This document shows, one piece after another, positions 39,479-49,057 of a stretch of 64,000 nucleotides of DNA; position 1 is the first letter of the stretch, and every line of letters starts with the position of its first letter. The notes under the pieces are model-generated. The model did not search any database. It worked only from the letters and a program-made list of their open reading frames with translations, and was not told where the DNA came from. Made by a program: the position numbers and the translations under genes. This DNA comes from Candidatus Baltobacteraceae bacterium (GTDB taxonomy: Bacteria; Vulcanimicrobiota; Vulcanimicrobiia; Vulcanimicrobiales; Vulcanimicrobiaceae), in assembly GCA_036488875.1 (NCBI GenBank), contig DASXGW010000010.1, positions 33,633 through 97,632 on the forward strand. Direction: 5' to 3'.

Positions 39479-41347
39479 TTAGTTCTCGCTAGCCCGCAGG
39501 TTGATGACGGTTTGCAGGTTTTGGTCCGCCGTCGTGATGCCGCGCGTATTGGCCTCAAAGGCGCGTTGCGCGACGATCAGGTTGGTGAACTCCTGCGCGA
39601 GCGACACGTTCGATTGCTCGAGCGCGCCGGATTGGATCGTTCCGAACGTGCCGGTTCCGGCCTGACCGACTTGGGCGAGTCCGGAGTTGGCGGTTTGCTC
39701 GAACTGATTGTCGCCGATGCGCGAGAGCCCGTCTTCATTGGCAAAGCGCGCGACGGCGAGCTGCCCGAGCACCTGATTCTGTCCGTTCGTGAACGCACCG
39801 GTGATCGTGCCGTCCTGACCGATCGTGAAGTTCGAGAGCGTTCCGGCTGCGAAACCGTTCTGCGAGAGAACGCTTGCAGTCGAACTGCCGGCGAGACTGT
39901 TGGACTGCCAGAATCCCAGCCCGATCGGTCCCGGCGTCGCGACCGTCGCGGGACCCGCGGTCGGAGCCGACGCAACGTTACCGCTGCTCGTTCCCCACTG
40001 CGTGATATTGAGCTGATCGCCTTCGGCCACGCTTGGGTTATCGCCGGCGATGTGCAGCAGCGGGTTTCCGCCGCTGGTGCTGCTGCCGTTGATGACGTAG
40101 GCCGCGCCGGCACCGGGTCCGCTTTCGACCGACGACGAGTTGATGAACTGGCCGTTTTGATCGAAGTAGATGAAGCCGACCTCGCCGTTGGTCGCGTTCG
40201 CCCAGGTCGGCGCCGTCGTCACATTACCGTTGGCACCGACGACGCCGGGTTGCGTGAGCGACTCGAACGTCGTGCCGTCGGTAAACGCTACGCTGACCGA
40301 CCAGCGCGTCGCGGGGGTCACCGCTACGCCCGAGGTGTTATCGACCGAGCTCGGCAGCCCGTTTGCCGCGGGAGTAATCGCGATCGTCGAATTCGGCGGT
40401 GAAGCTGTCAGCGTGCCCGCCATTTGAACGACCGTGCCGTCCATCGTGAACGTTCCGCCCGGTCCTACCGTCGTGCTGTTGCCGAGCGTATCGGTCACCG
40501 TCGCCGATGTTCCCGTGGCGTTTACGGCGATCGTGATCGTGTCGGCGCTGCCGGCCGCCTTGGGATTGACTGATGCGACGTTGCCCGAGGCATCGGTCAG
40601 CACGTCGGTACCGGGCGCTGAGCCGGTGACGTCGGGCGTGTACGTGATCTCGGCTTTGTGGGCATTGCCCAGCGAGTCGTAGATCGTCGTCGTGACGGTC
40701 ACCGGAGCGACGCTGCCGCTCGCGTTGACCGAGTTGAGGAACTGCTGCTGCCATTGCGTCTGGTCGAGATTGCCGCCCATTGCCATGTCGAAGACGCTGT
40801 CGCCGGTCGGACCGACCTTCGCGCCGGTTCCGGTGGCGGTGCCTTTCATCGAGAGGCCGAGCGGAATCGTGATGTTGCCCGTTGCGCCGTATTGCACGAC
40901 GCCTTGCGGGTTGGCTTCCCAGCCTTGCACGGCCAAGCCGCTGGCGGGATCGTAGAGCACGCCGTTGGCGTTGAGCTGGAACGCGCCGTCGCGTGTGTAG
41001 CTCGGGATCGCGGACTGAGTCAGATTGTTGAGGATGAAGAATCCGTCGCCGTTCATCGCGACGTTCGTATTGACACCGGTGGTTTGCAGACCGCCTTGGC
41101 CGAAGAGCGTGTCGACCGAGTTGACCTTCACGCCGAAGCCGAGTTGTTGCCCGTCCACGCCGCCGCTCGTGTTGGTAGGCGCCGACGGGAACGACTGGTT
41201 CTGATAGAAGAGATCTGCGAAGGTCATCATCTGACCTTTGAAGCCGGTAGTATCGACGTTCGCGATGTTATTCGAGATCATGTCGATCCAGCTTTGATAA
41301 GCGTTCAGACCGCTGATCCCGGTATACAGGGAGTCGAAACCTGCCAT
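39479..41347 (-). CDS. flgE: flagellar hook protein FlgE
   Basis: 622 residues. N-terminal rod/hook signature (DSLYTGISGLNAYQSWIDMISNNIANVDTTGFKGQMMTFADLFYQ) and C-terminal conserved helix (SNVSLAQEFTNLIVAQRAFEANTRGITTADQNLQTVINLR). The long central region is Thr/Ser/Gly/Val-rich beta, longer than in E. coli, as for hooks of several non-proteobacteria. Completes the fliK-flgD-TIGR02530-flgE block and ends facing a hairpin terminator. Confidence 0.95.
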   Translation of the reverse strand: MAGFDSLYTGISGLNAYQSWIDMISNNIANVDTTGFKGQMMTFADLFYQNQSFPSAPTNTSGGVDGQQLGFGVKVNSVDTLFGQGGLQTTGVNTNVAMNGDGFFILNNLTQSAIPSYTRDGAFQLNANGVLYDPASGLAVQGWEANPQGVVQYGATGNITIPLGLSMKGTATGTGAKVGPTGDSVFDMAMGGNLDQTQWQQQFLNSVNASGSVAPVTVTTTIYDSLGNAHKAEITYTPDVTGSAPGTDVLTDASGNVASVNPKAAGSADTITIAVNATGTSATVTDTLGNSTTVGPGGTFTMDGTVVQMAGTLTASPPNSTIAITPAANGLPSSVDNTSGVAVTPATRWSVSVAFTDGTTFESLTQPGVVGANGNVTTAPTWANATNGEVGFIYFDQNGQFINSSSVESGPGAGAAYVINGSSTSGGNPLLHIAGDNPSVAEGDQLNITQWGTSSGNVASAPTAGPATVATPGPIGLGFWQSNSLAGSSTASVLSQNGFAAGTLSNFTIGQDGTITGAFTNGQNQVLGQLAVARFANEDGLSRIGDNQFEQTANSGLAQVGQAGTGTFGTIQSGALEQSNVSLAQEFTNLIVAQRAFEANTRGITTADQNLQTVINLRASEN

Positions 41348-41455
41348 GAGTTGTTGACCTCGAGGTGGTTCCGCGTCGCGTCATTCGGTCGGCGTCGCGG
41401 CCGGGGCTCCTTTTGGTCCACCCCGGATTGGTGTGTTGTTAGTTACACTGCAGTT

Positions 41456-41857
41456 TTAAATGATTGCCGCGGAATCGATATTCGTGAAGACGTTTTCTTT
41501 CATCGAATCCTGATCCACGGCGGTAATGACCGTACGGTTTTTGATGCTCACCACCAGCGCCGTGTCGCGCAGGATGAAGAGCGACTGTTTGGCGCCTTTG
41601 GCCGCCGCTTTGTCGGCCATCGCGTTCATGCGCGCAACGTCGTCGCCGGTGAGCGAGATGTTGCGCGATTCCAAACGCTGCATGGCGTGCGCGGAGAAAC
41701 GCAAAGGCTCCGAGCCCGTCGACGTCTGCGCCGTCTTTTCCAGGACGGAGCGGAAGCTTTGACTCGGTGGGATCTCGACCGGCGTTCCGGCCGGCCGCGG
41801 CGCGGGACCGGGAAGAATACCCGGTTGTTGTACGCGGTTGATCTCGTTGGGATCCAT
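41456..41857 (-). CDS. TIGR02530-type flagellar operon protein
   Basis: 133 residues from ATG 41857 (MDPNEINRV), four bases after flgD. Motif LRFSAHAMQRLESRNISLTGDDVARMNAMADKAAAKGAKQSLFILRDTALVVSIKNRTVITAVD is characteristic of the small protein found between flgD and flgE in clostridia and bacilli. Its biochemical role is not established. The N-terminal 30 residues are Pro rich. Confidence 0.88.
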   Translation of the reverse strand: MDPNEINRVQQPGILPGPAPRPAGTPVEIPPSQSFRSVLEKTAQTSTGSEPLRFSAHAMQRLESRNISLTGDDVARMNAMADKAAAKGAKQSLFILRDTALVVSIKNRTVITAVDQDSMKENVFTNIDSAAII

Positions 41858-41861
41858 CGCG

Positions 41862-42440
41862 CTAGCTCCCGTTCCCGCCGCTTCCGCCAACCGGGTTCGT
41901 GCTCGAGTTGCCGGTCGAGCCGCTGTTACCCGTGCTGCCCGTGGTCGTTCCGTTGCCGATACCGAGGATCTGCTGCAGCGAGAAGAGCAGCGGATTGCCG
42001 TTGTTATCGACGTAGGGCTGGCCGTTGGACTGCAGCATCGTGAAGTACGGTTGACCGTTCTGCACGGCGATCGTGTTGATCGTGCCGGTTTCGGAACTCG
42101 AGTTGCCGGACGAGTCGGTGACGCCGACCGTGACCTGCTTGCCGACCAGTGACGACGCCTGAAGCACCGCAAAGTTGGACTGGAAGCCCTGGAAGGCCGA
42201 CGTCAACTGTTGCTGATACTGCAGCGCCGAGAACTGCGCGAGCTGAGTCACCGATTGCGTGGGATCTTCGGGTTGCGTCGGGTCCTGATTCATCAGCTCC
42301 GTCGTGAGAAGCTGCAGAAATGCGTTCGGACTCAAATCGCTGCCCGACGACGACGTCGCCGACTGCGTTCCCGGCAGTTGGTCCGCCGGGTTCGGTTGGG
42401 TCGTCAGTTGACTGATCGGGAACGTCCCCGATGTGGACAT
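41862..42440 (-). CDS. flgD: flagellar hook assembly scaffold protein FlgD
   Basis: 192 residues. N-terminal signature LSPNAFLQLLTTELMNQDPTQPEDPTQSVTQLAQFSALQYQQQL, then SLVGKQVTVGVTDSSGNSSSETGTI. The C-terminus is low complexity (Gly/Ser/Thr/Asn). The usual Fn3-like and tudor domains are reduced compared with E. coli FlgD. It caps the growing hook. Confidence 0.93.
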   Translation of the reverse strand: MSTSGTFPISQLTTQPNPADQLPGTQSATSSSGSDLSPNAFLQLLTTELMNQDPTQPEDPTQSVTQLAQFSALQYQQQLTSAFQGFQSNFAVLQASSLVGKQVTVGVTDSSGNSSSETGTINTIAVQNGQPYFTMLQSNGQPYVDNNGNPLLFSLQQILGIGNGTTTGSTGNSGSTGNSSTNPVGGSGGNGS

Positions 42441-42449
42441 AACGTCCTC

Positions 42450-44081
42450 CTATGCCAAGTAGTTGAAAAGCGCGAGGGTCGACTGCGGCACGATTGCCGG
42501 TTCGCCCGACGGGCTTTCCGTGGAATCCGCCAGACCGGACGCAGCGATTTCGTGCACTGCGTACTGCCGTCCGAATCCCGAGGTTCGATCGCGTTGATCG
42601 TGGTTGCCCGCGCCGCCGCCCGATAGATTGACGCTGAAGCTCGTGAGCTTCAACCCCGAATCCGCTAAGGAACGCGCGAGCTGTTGTTGATGTGAGATGA
42701 GCGCGTTACGAACGTCGGCGTTCTGTGCGACCGCCGTCGCCGAGACGTTGGACCCGTCGACCTTGAGATTGAGCGTGACTTCACCGAGGTGCTCGGGAGA
42801 GAGCCGCATGCGCACCTCCGACGTACCGTCGGATTGCGTGCGCATCGCCATGCTCCGGACCACCTGTTCGACGATGGCGCTCGGATCGACCGAAGAGCCA
42901 TACCCCGAACTGGTCGCGGATTGCGTGCCGAACAACTGCGCCGGCGATCCGGTTGGAACCGTAAACGCCGGTGCGTCGGAGTTCGCCGCCGACGCCGCCT
43001 TGCTCGATGTGGGCAGATCGCCCGGTAGGGAGCTCGCGTTGCGGAACGACGATCCGCTTTGATTGTCCGTCGACGCGTTGCCGCCGCGGTTTTGCGCGGT
43101 CCCCGCGACGATGTCGCCGAGCGCCGCTTCCAACCGAGCCGCAGCCGTCGTTTGGTTGAAGTTCACGCCTTCGCCGTGCGGCGTGATGCCGCCGGAGTTG
43201 GCCACGCGAATCTGCGGCGTTGCGGTTGCCACCGCATTGCCGTTGACTTGCGCGTCCGTCGCCGCCGCCCGCGTCAGCATACGTGCCAGCAAGCTCGCCG
43301 CATCGGATTGCTCCGGTTGTGGCGCTGCCGTTGTTGCCGCGGGTGCCTCGTCCTGTGCGTTCGAGGCCACGGCGCCTTGCAGCCGTGCGAGCGTGCTCGC
43401 CTGGCCGGTCGACGCTTTGGCTGCCTCGCTAAACGCCGAGACGGCTGCGCGCGCGGACGACGAAGCCTGCGGGGTTGCCGCAAGAGTCGTTTGCGCGCTT
43501 TGAACCGGCCCGAATGAGGCTGCGACCTGAGCTAAGAGGGATCGTGCGAGTGCGGAAACGTCGAGCTTGCTCGAGGCTGATTCCGGATCGGTTTGGGCCG
43601 GGAGTTCTCTCGCCCGATTGGCGTCCAAGACTTGTCCCGAAGTATCGCTCTGCTGCCCTGCTCGCTGATCCGCTCCCCCCGCTACGCCGCCTATCCATGT
43701 TTGCAGTCGCCGTGCGAGGGCCGTCACTTGTTGTGCGGCGCTTGTGCCCGGTGGCGCTTTTGATGGCGGTGATAGCGCGGATTTGATGGACTTCGCTACG
43801 GCGCCGGCGTGCACGCCCGCTCGTTGGGAGACCAGACCGGTAAGACGATCGACGACCGTAGAGATCGGCGTCCCGTTTTGAACGACCGCGGTAAGCTGCG
43901 CGAGCGGATCGCTCGCACCCAGCGCGTCCATCTGTCCGCTGAGCACGTTGCCGAAGCTGGCTCCGTACGGATTGGTGGTTTGCGCCGACGGATCGATGCC
44001 TTTATGGTGCGATCCGTGTCCCGCCATCTGGCCGAGAATGCCGAGATTGGAGAGTAAAAATGCCATGCTTTTTTGATTCAC
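42450..44081 (-). CDS. fliK: flagellar hook-length control protein FliK
   Basis: 543 residues. Long Ala/Ser/Gln/Thr-rich region acting as the molecular ruler, and a conserved C-terminal domain (about 420-520: MRLSPEHLGEVTLNLKVDGSNVSATAVAQNADVRNALISHQQQLARSLADSGLKLTSFSV) that switches FlhB specificity. GTG 44081 has GGGGG directly before it, ATG 44066 is the alternative. First gene of the hook block; the spacer to the divergent lipoprotein (44082-44234) must hold its promoter, but I could not fix one. Confidence 0.93.
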   Translation of the reverse strand: MNQKSMAFLLSNLGILGQMAGHGSHHKGIDPSAQTTNPYGASFGNVLSGQMDALGASDPLAQLTAVVQNGTPISTVVDRLTGLVSQRAGVHAGAVAKSIKSALSPPSKAPPGTSAAQQVTALARRLQTWIGGVAGGADQRAGQQSDTSGQVLDANRARELPAQTDPESASSKLDVSALARSLLAQVAASFGPVQSAQTTLAATPQASSSARAAVSAFSEAAKASTGQASTLARLQGAVASNAQDEAPAATTAAPQPEQSDAASLLARMLTRAAATDAQVNGNAVATATPQIRVANSGGITPHGEGVNFNQTTAAARLEAALGDIVAGTAQNRGGNASTDNQSGSSFRNASSLPGDLPTSSKAASAANSDAPAFTVPTGSPAQLFGTQSATSSGYGSSVDPSAIVEQVVRSMAMRTQSDGTSEVRMRLSPEHLGEVTLNLKVDGSNVSATAVAQNADVRNALISHQQQLARSLADSGLKLTSFSVNLSGGGAGNHDQRDRTSGFGRQYAVHEIAASGLADSTESPSGEPAIVPQSTLALFNYLA

Positions 44082-44234
44082 CCCCTTTCCAAGCTAAATA
44101 AGCCTGAGAAGCCCAAAACCTGGACCCTCGTCTTGGTATTCGGCACCCCCAGGGCGGGATGTTAGGCGGCCCTCCGGCGTCGGGTCCCGTCGACCCTAAG
44201 CAGCCGCACAGAAGCGGGCGTTACGGTAGGCTCG

Positions 44235-44669
44235 ATGGGCCGAACCGCCGTAACGCTCGCCGCCGTCACGTGCGTGCTTTCCGGATGCTTCGGAGGCACC
44301 GGAAGTGCTTCTTCCGCCGCGACTGCCGAGCCGACGACGCCGACGCGGTCGGGTCCTTACGGCGTTCGCTGCGGCGACCACGGCCCGACGATGTTTCACG
44401 TCGCGGATATCGGTAAGATCGACGTGCACTACGTCAATCCGGCTCAGCTTGCTCGGATGCGCCAGATCGAACGCTCCGCCGGCGAAGCGCGCCTATGGTT
44501 CACATTCGTCGATATGCGCGGAATCGAAAAAGACGAGCGGTTTTTGATTTTCAGATCGGGCGACGCGAGCGACCCATGCAATAGCGGAGTAGAACTGCTC
44601 AACGGTCGCCCACATGAGTCGTTTAGCCCGAACGCGGACTATCCGTACGTAATTATCGGTCCGGAATGA
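44235..44669 (+). CDS. small lipoprotein of unknown function
   Basis: 144 residues. Signal peptide with lipobox LSGC (Cys18), a Ser/Ala/Thr linker, then a roughly 100-residue domain with YGVRCGDHGPTMFHVADIGKIDVHYVNPAQLARM, ARLWFTFVDMRGI and DPCNSGVELLN, including two Cys that could pair. No family recognised. Divergent from fliK and overlapping the 3' end of the trpG-like gene by 17 bases in convergent orientation. Confidence 0.65.
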   Translation: MGRTAVTLAAVTCVLSGCFGGTGSASSAATAEPTTPTRSGPYGVRCGDHGPTMFHVADIGKIDVHYVNPAQLARMRQIERSAGEARLWFTFVDMRGIEKDERFLIFRSGDASDPCNSGVELLNGRPHESFSPNADYPYVIIGPE

Positions 44670-45237
44670 GCCCGAGAAAATTGCGCATAATGTCTTCACC
44701 GTGTTCGCTGAGCACCGATTCGGGATGGAACTGCACGCCGTGCACCGGTTTTTCGGCGTGCGCGATGCCTTGAATCACGCCGTCGTCGCTTCGGGCGGTA
44801 ACGTGGAGCGTTTCGGGCAGCGAATCCGGTGCAAGGCAAAGCGAGTGGTAGCGCGTGAACTGCACGCGTCCGGGAAGACCGGCGAAAATTCCCGAGCCAT
44901 CGTGCACCACGACTGATGTTTTCCCGTGCATCTGCTTTGGCGCGTGAGTAACCGTGCCGCCCATCACCTCGCCGATCGCCTGCAGTCCCAAGCACACGCC
45001 GAGCACCGGCATGTCGCGGTCGATCGCGGCCTTGAGAACCGCCAGCATCTGCGGCGTTTCGCTGGGTTTGCCCGGCCCCGGTCCGACGACGAGCGCGTCG
45101 TACTGGTCGAGCAACCCCGCCGTTAAGCGCGGATCGTCGTTGAGCAGCACGTCTTGCTGCGCCCCCTGCGACGCCAGCAAATGCACGACGTTGTACGTGA
45201 AGCTGTCGAAGTTATCGATGAAGAGTATCTTTTTCAC
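44653..45237 (-). CDS. trpG: anthranilate / aminodeoxychorismate synthase glutamine amidotransferase component
   Basis: 194 residues from GTG 45237, overlapping the TGA of the upstream gene. Class I amidotransferase triad: Cys82 in LGVCLGLQAIGE, His171 and Glu173 in GVQFHPESV; oxyanion loop VGPGPGKPSE. It passes ammonia to the chorismate-binding subunit next door. TrpG and PabA cannot be separated by sequence alone, and many bacteria use one for both. Confidence 0.92.
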   Translation of the reverse strand: MKKILFIDNFDSFTYNVVHLLASQGAQQDVLLNDDPRLTAGLLDQYDALVVGPGPGKPSETPQMLAVLKAAIDRDMPVLGVCLGLQAIGEVMGGTVTHAPKQMHGKTSVVVHDGSGIFAGLPGRVQFTRYHSLCLAPDSLPETLHVTARSDDGVIQGIAHAEKPVHGVQFHPESVLSEHGEDIMRNFLGLIPDR

Positions 45238-46547
45238 AGGCCTAGTACCGTGCGGGCGATTCGCGTTTTGTGCAACACCTCTTCGTATTCGGCAACGGGA
45301 TCGCTGTCTGCGACGATGCCGGCCGACGCTTGCCACCACGCGCGGCCGTCGCGCACGTGAATGCTGCGCAGGGTAATACAGGAATCGAAGTCGCCGCCGA
45401 ACGACCAGCGTCCGACGCTGCCCGCGTAGAAACCGCGCGTTATCGGTTCGAGTTCGTCGATGAGCTGCATCGCGCGCACTTTCGGCGTGCCGGTCACGGT
45501 ACCGGCCGGAAAGCCGGCGCGAAACAGATCGAGGCCGTCGCAATCGTCGCGCAGGCGGCCGACGACGTTGGAGACGATGTGCATCACGTGACTATAGCGC
45601 TCGATCTGCAGCAGCTCGTCGACGCGCACGCTGCCGTAGTCGCAAACCGTTCCGAGATCGTTGCGGCCCAAATCGACGAGCATGACGTGCTCGGCGCGTT
45701 CCTTTTCGTCCGAGAGCAGCTCGGCGGCGATGCGGGCGTCGTCTTCGTCGTCCGCGCCGCGCGGACGCGTGCCGGCCAGCGGCCGAATGCGCGCCTTGCG
45801 CCCCTCCAGGCGCACCAAAAATTCCGGCGACGCGCCCAGCAGTTGTCCGAACGGCGTGTCGACGTAAAACATATACGGCGACGGATTGGCGCGCCGCAGC
45901 GCGCGATATAGGTCGAACGCCGTTCCCTGCAGCTCCGCACCGAAGCGAATGCCGAGCTGCAGCTGATAGACGTTGCCGTCGAAGATGTGGCCCTTCACGC
46001 GCTCGGCAAGCTCGAGATAGCGCTCGCGGGCGATCGATTGCGACGCCGTTCCTTTGGCGCGCACCGGCCGTACCGGCGGCGCTGCGACGGCGAATAGCCG
46101 GTCGACGCACCCGTCGATGCGTTCTTCGGCTTTCGACGGCTCCGGATCGCACGCCCAGATCGTGAGGGCATGGGTGAAATGATCGAAGATCAGCCACGTC
46201 GCGGGAATCGCGACGTAGGCCGCCGGCATCGACGGCGGCGACGGCTCGCGCCGCTGCAGCCGCGCCATCGGACGGGCCGCATCGTACGAAAATGCTACGA
46301 GAGCACCGCCAAGCGCCGCGTGCTCGCCGTCGACGCGATGCTCGGCAACGAACGCACGCAGGCGGTCGTAGAGCGATTCGCCGGCGTCGAACTCGGCGGC
46401 TGCGAGGTAATCCAAGCCGATGAACGTGTAGCGCGACAATCGTCCGCCATGCTCGACGCTTTCGAGCATGCACTTACCATCGAGCGCGAGATATGCCCCG
46501 ATCGGCGTGAGCACGTCGGCGGGAATGGCGCGAACGCGGGCAATCAC
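45234..46547 (-). CDS. chorismate-binding anthranilate / aminodeoxychorismate synthase component I
   Basis: 437 residues. Chorismate-utilising domain with PLAGTRPRG, ERAEHVMLVDLGRNDLGTVC, YSHVMHIVSNVVG, FPAGTVTGTPKVRAMQLIDELEP and GRWSFGGDFDSCITLRS. The N-terminal half carries MLESVEHGGRLSRYTFIG (residues 28-45), close to the LLES tryptophan-feedback motif of TrpE; PabB may also keep it. With the adjacent amidotransferase gene it forms a two-subunit synthase. TrpE is favoured by the LES motif; the size (437) is a little short. Isolated from other trp or folate genes, inside a flagellar cluster. Confidence 0.88.
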   Translation of the reverse strand: MIARVRAIPADVLTPIGAYLALDGKCMLESVEHGGRLSRYTFIGLDYLAAAEFDAGESLYDRLRAFVAEHRVDGEHAALGGALVAFSYDAARPMARLQRREPSPPSMPAAYVAIPATWLIFDHFTHALTIWACDPEPSKAEERIDGCVDRLFAVAAPPVRPVRAKGTASQSIARERYLELAERVKGHIFDGNVYQLQLGIRFGAELQGTAFDLYRALRRANPSPYMFYVDTPFGQLLGASPEFLVRLEGRKARIRPLAGTRPRGADDEDDARIAAELLSDEKERAEHVMLVDLGRNDLGTVCDYGSVRVDELLQIERYSHVMHIVSNVVGRLRDDCDGLDLFRAGFPAGTVTGTPKVRAMQLIDELEPITRGFYAGSVGRWSFGGDFDSCITLRSIHVRDGRAWWQASAGIVADSDPVAEYEEVLHKTRIARTVLGL

Positions 46548-46585
46548 AGGGGGCGTCGCTTACGACGCGACGTTCTGGGATTCCG

Positions 46586-47269
46586 TTAGTGCTTGAGGTC
46601 GGGCCGCTCTTGCGTGAGCTTCGCTGCGAAGGTGGGCGGCAGATTGTCGAGGATCGTCCCCGCGGCTTCGGTCGGCATCAGTGCGAGGATGCGCGCGACG
46701 TACGACGGCGGCAAGCGCTGTGCAACCTTGGCTGCGTTTTCGGGATCCATGGCGGCCCAATAGTCGGCCGTTCGCTTCATGTCGGGGGTCGTGTTGGCGG
46801 ACAAGTCCGACCCCGTGAGCGCGATGCTTCCGCTGGGGAGTCCGGGAACCGACGGCCCCGGACGCGGCGAGCTTCTGCCGAGCGCCGCGCCTCGAGTGGA
46901 TGCTTGTGCGGCGTTACCCGCGGCCGATGCCAACTGCGTCTGCGCCTGATCGAGTTGTGTTTGCAAGCCGCCGATCTTCTTGTCTTTGCCCTGCGCGTCG
47001 CTCTTGGCCGTCGCAAGCTGCCCTTGCAGCGACGCGATCTGACGATTGAGATCGGTGATCTTCTGGTTTTGCACCGCAAAGTGGAACGGTGCCGCGATGG
47101 TGTCGAAATACGCTTGCGTATTGCGCACCAGCGGCGCCATCGGACCCGTCGACATCGCCTTGCGCGACGGTCCCCAGCTCAAAGCGAACCCGACGAGCGC
47201 GATCGCTACGATAGGCAATATCAAACGTTTGAACGGAAACGGTTTCTTCCGCTTGCGCGTGACGATCAC
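46586..47269 (-). CDS. MotE-like flagellar protein with MgtE-N-type domain
   Basis: 227 residues. One N-terminal membrane helix (KRLILPIVAIALVGFALSW), a coiled coil (about 68-120: QNQKITDLNRQIASLQGQLATAKSDAQGKDKKIGGLQTQLDQAQ), and a C-terminal helical domain (DYWAAMDPENAAKVAQRLPPSYVARILALMPTEAAGTILDNLPP) of the MgtE N-terminal type found in MotE/YlxF, next to fliJ in many bacteria. Likely a chaperone or stator-associated factor. Start overlaps the fliJ stop. Confidence 0.85.
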   Translation of the reverse strand: MIVTRKRKKPFPFKRLILPIVAIALVGFALSWGPSRKAMSTGPMAPLVRNTQAYFDTIAAPFHFAVQNQKITDLNRQIASLQGQLATAKSDAQGKDKKIGGLQTQLDQAQTQLASAAGNAAQASTRGAALGRSSPRPGPSVPGLPSGSIALTGSDLSANTTPDMKRTADYWAAMDPENAAKVAQRLPPSYVARILALMPTEAAGTILDNLPPTFAAKLTQERPDLKH

Positions 47270-47730
47270 GGCAACCCTCCAGCATTTCGTTGCAAACGCC
47301 CTTCCATTCGGGCGTTTCCATCGTCGAGCTCGATTTGCTCGACGCGCAGCTCTTCGGCCGTGAAGGCCAACTTGCGGCGCTCCTTGAGCTTGTCGACAAC
47401 CTTTCGGTTCTTGCTTGCGGCGATGAGATCTTTGCGCGCGCGGTCCAGGGCGACCTGGCGCTCGGCCAGCACCTTGATCTGCGCGTCGATCGTGCGGTCG
47501 AGGAACTGCAGGTGTGCGTAGCGCAGCCGCAGCTCTTCGACGTCGAAGTCGCGGTGGCGTTCGCGCAGCTCGCGGCTATTGGTGCGAAACTCGCCGTTGA
47601 GCCGGTCGAGCTCGCGACGCGCCTCGTCCCAGGCGAGTTGGCGCATCGCCATCGTCTGCTGCTTCTGATCCTCGATGCGCTTGCGATATTCGAGCACCGG
47701 CTGCAGGGTGAAGTTGAACTTCTTGCGCAC
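47266..47730 (-). CDS. fliJ: flagellar export protein FliJ
   Basis: 154 residues, almost entirely alpha-helical coiled coil rich in Arg, Glu and Gln (FNFTLQPVLEYRKRIEDQKQQTMAMRQLAWDEARREL is the family start). Works with FliI and FlhA as an export-gate activator. One base after fliI and overlapping the next gene (ATGA). Confidence 0.92.
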   Translation of the reverse strand: MRKKFNFTLQPVLEYRKRIEDQKQQTMAMRQLAWDEARRELDRLNGEFRTNSRELRERHRDFDVEELRLRYAHLQFLDRTIDAQIKVLAERQVALDRARKDLIAASKNRKVVDKLKERRKLAFTAEELRVEQIELDDGNARMEGRLQRNAGGLP

Positions 47731-47731
47731 G

Positions 47732-49054
47732 CTATGCCACCGCCAGCAGCGCCTTCATCGTCTGCTCGTAGGCGTTGGTCTCGTAGATGCCTTGGCGTAG
47801 GAAGTGCTTGATGGCCTCGATCTTCGTGAGCGCGAGGTCGACGCGCGGATTGCTCCCGGGGACGTAGGCGCCGATGTTGATGAGGTCCTCGACATCGCGG
47901 TAGGTCGCCAGCACGTCCCGGATTGCCGACGCCGCCGAGAAATGATTGGCGTCCACGACGTCGGGCATGACGCGGCTGACGCTCTGCAGCACGTCGATGG
48001 CTGGATAATGGTTGGCCGACGCGAGCGAACGCGACAACACGACGTGGCCGTCGAGGATGGCGCGAACCGCGTCGGCGATCGGCTCGTTCATGTCGTCGCC
48101 GTCGACGAGCACCGAAAAGAGTCCGGTGATCGTTCCACGCTCGGCCGTGCCCGCACGCTCGAGCAGTTTGGGCAGCAACGCGAAGACCGACGGCGTGTAG
48201 CCGCGCGTCGTGGTCGGCTCGCCGATGGAGAGCCCGACCTCGCGTTGCGCCATCGCAAAGCGCGTGACTGAGTCCATCATGAACATCACGTCGAGGCCCT
48301 GATCGCGAAAGTATTCGGCGATCGTCATCGCGACAAAGGCCGCCTTGATGCGCACGAGCGCCGGCTGATCGCTCGTCGAGACGATCACGACGCTGCGCCG
48401 CAATCCCTCTTCCCCGAGATCGCGCTCGATGAAATCGCGGACCTCTTTGCCGCGCTCGCCGACGAGCGCGATGACGTTGACGTCGGCCGACGTGTTGCGC
48501 GCGATCATGCCGAGGATCGTCGACTTTCCGACGCCCGAGCCGGCAAAGATCCCGACGCGCTGACCTTTTCCGCACGTCAGCATGCCGTCGATCGCGCGAA
48601 TGCCTAGCGAGAGCGGCTCGGTGATGCGCGCGCGGGCGAGCGCCGGCGGCGGCGCCGACGTGACGCGCAAGCGCTTCTCGGCGTTGATGTGGCCTTTACC
48701 GTCGATCGGAAGACCGATGCCGTCGACTACGCGGCCGAGCAACTCTTCGCCTACCGCGACTTCAAGCGGTACGCCAAGCGCGACGACGTCGCTGCCGACG
48801 CCGATGCCGGCCAAGTCGCCCAGCGGCATGATGAGCACTTTGTTGTCGCGGAAACCGACGACTTCGGCCAACACCGGCTCGGCCGTGCGTTTATAGAGAA
48901 TCTGGCAGGTCTCGCCGATGGCCATATTCGGTCCCATCGACTCGATCACGACGCCGATGACTTGCCGCACCTTGCCGTACTGCCGAACGAGGTCGGCGCC
49001 GCGCAGGGTCTCGATGTACCGGTCGGCGGAGAAGGGCCGCGTTTGGGTATCCAC
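47732..49054 (-). CDS. fliI: flagellum-specific ATPase FliI
   Basis: 440 residues. Walker A GIFAGSGVGKST, Walker B region LDVMFMMDSVTRFAMAQREVGLSIGEPTTTRGYTPSVFALLPKLLERAG. N-terminal domain begins QTRPFSADRYIETLRGADLVRQYGKVRQVIGVVIESMGP. Export ATPase forming a complex with FliH and FliJ, whose genes flank it. Start ATG 49054, three bases after fliH. Confidence 0.97.
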   Translation of the reverse strand: MDTQTRPFSADRYIETLRGADLVRQYGKVRQVIGVVIESMGPNMAIGETCQILYKRTAEPVLAEVVGFRDNKVLIMPLGDLAGIGVGSDVVALGVPLEVAVGEELLGRVVDGIGLPIDGKGHINAEKRLRVTSAPPPALARARITEPLSLGIRAIDGMLTCGKGQRVGIFAGSGVGKSTILGMIARNTSADVNVIALVGERGKEVRDFIERDLGEEGLRRSVVIVSTSDQPALVRIKAAFVAMTIAEYFRDQGLDVMFMMDSVTRFAMAQREVGLSIGEPTTTRGYTPSVFALLPKLLERAGTAERGTITGLFSVLVDGDDMNEPIADAVRAILDGHVVLSRSLASANHYPAIDVLQSVSRVMPDVVDANHFSAASAIRDVLATYRDVEDLINIGAYVPGSNPRVDLALTKIEAIKHFLRQGIYETNAYEQTMKALLAVA

Positions 49055-49057
49055 GGC

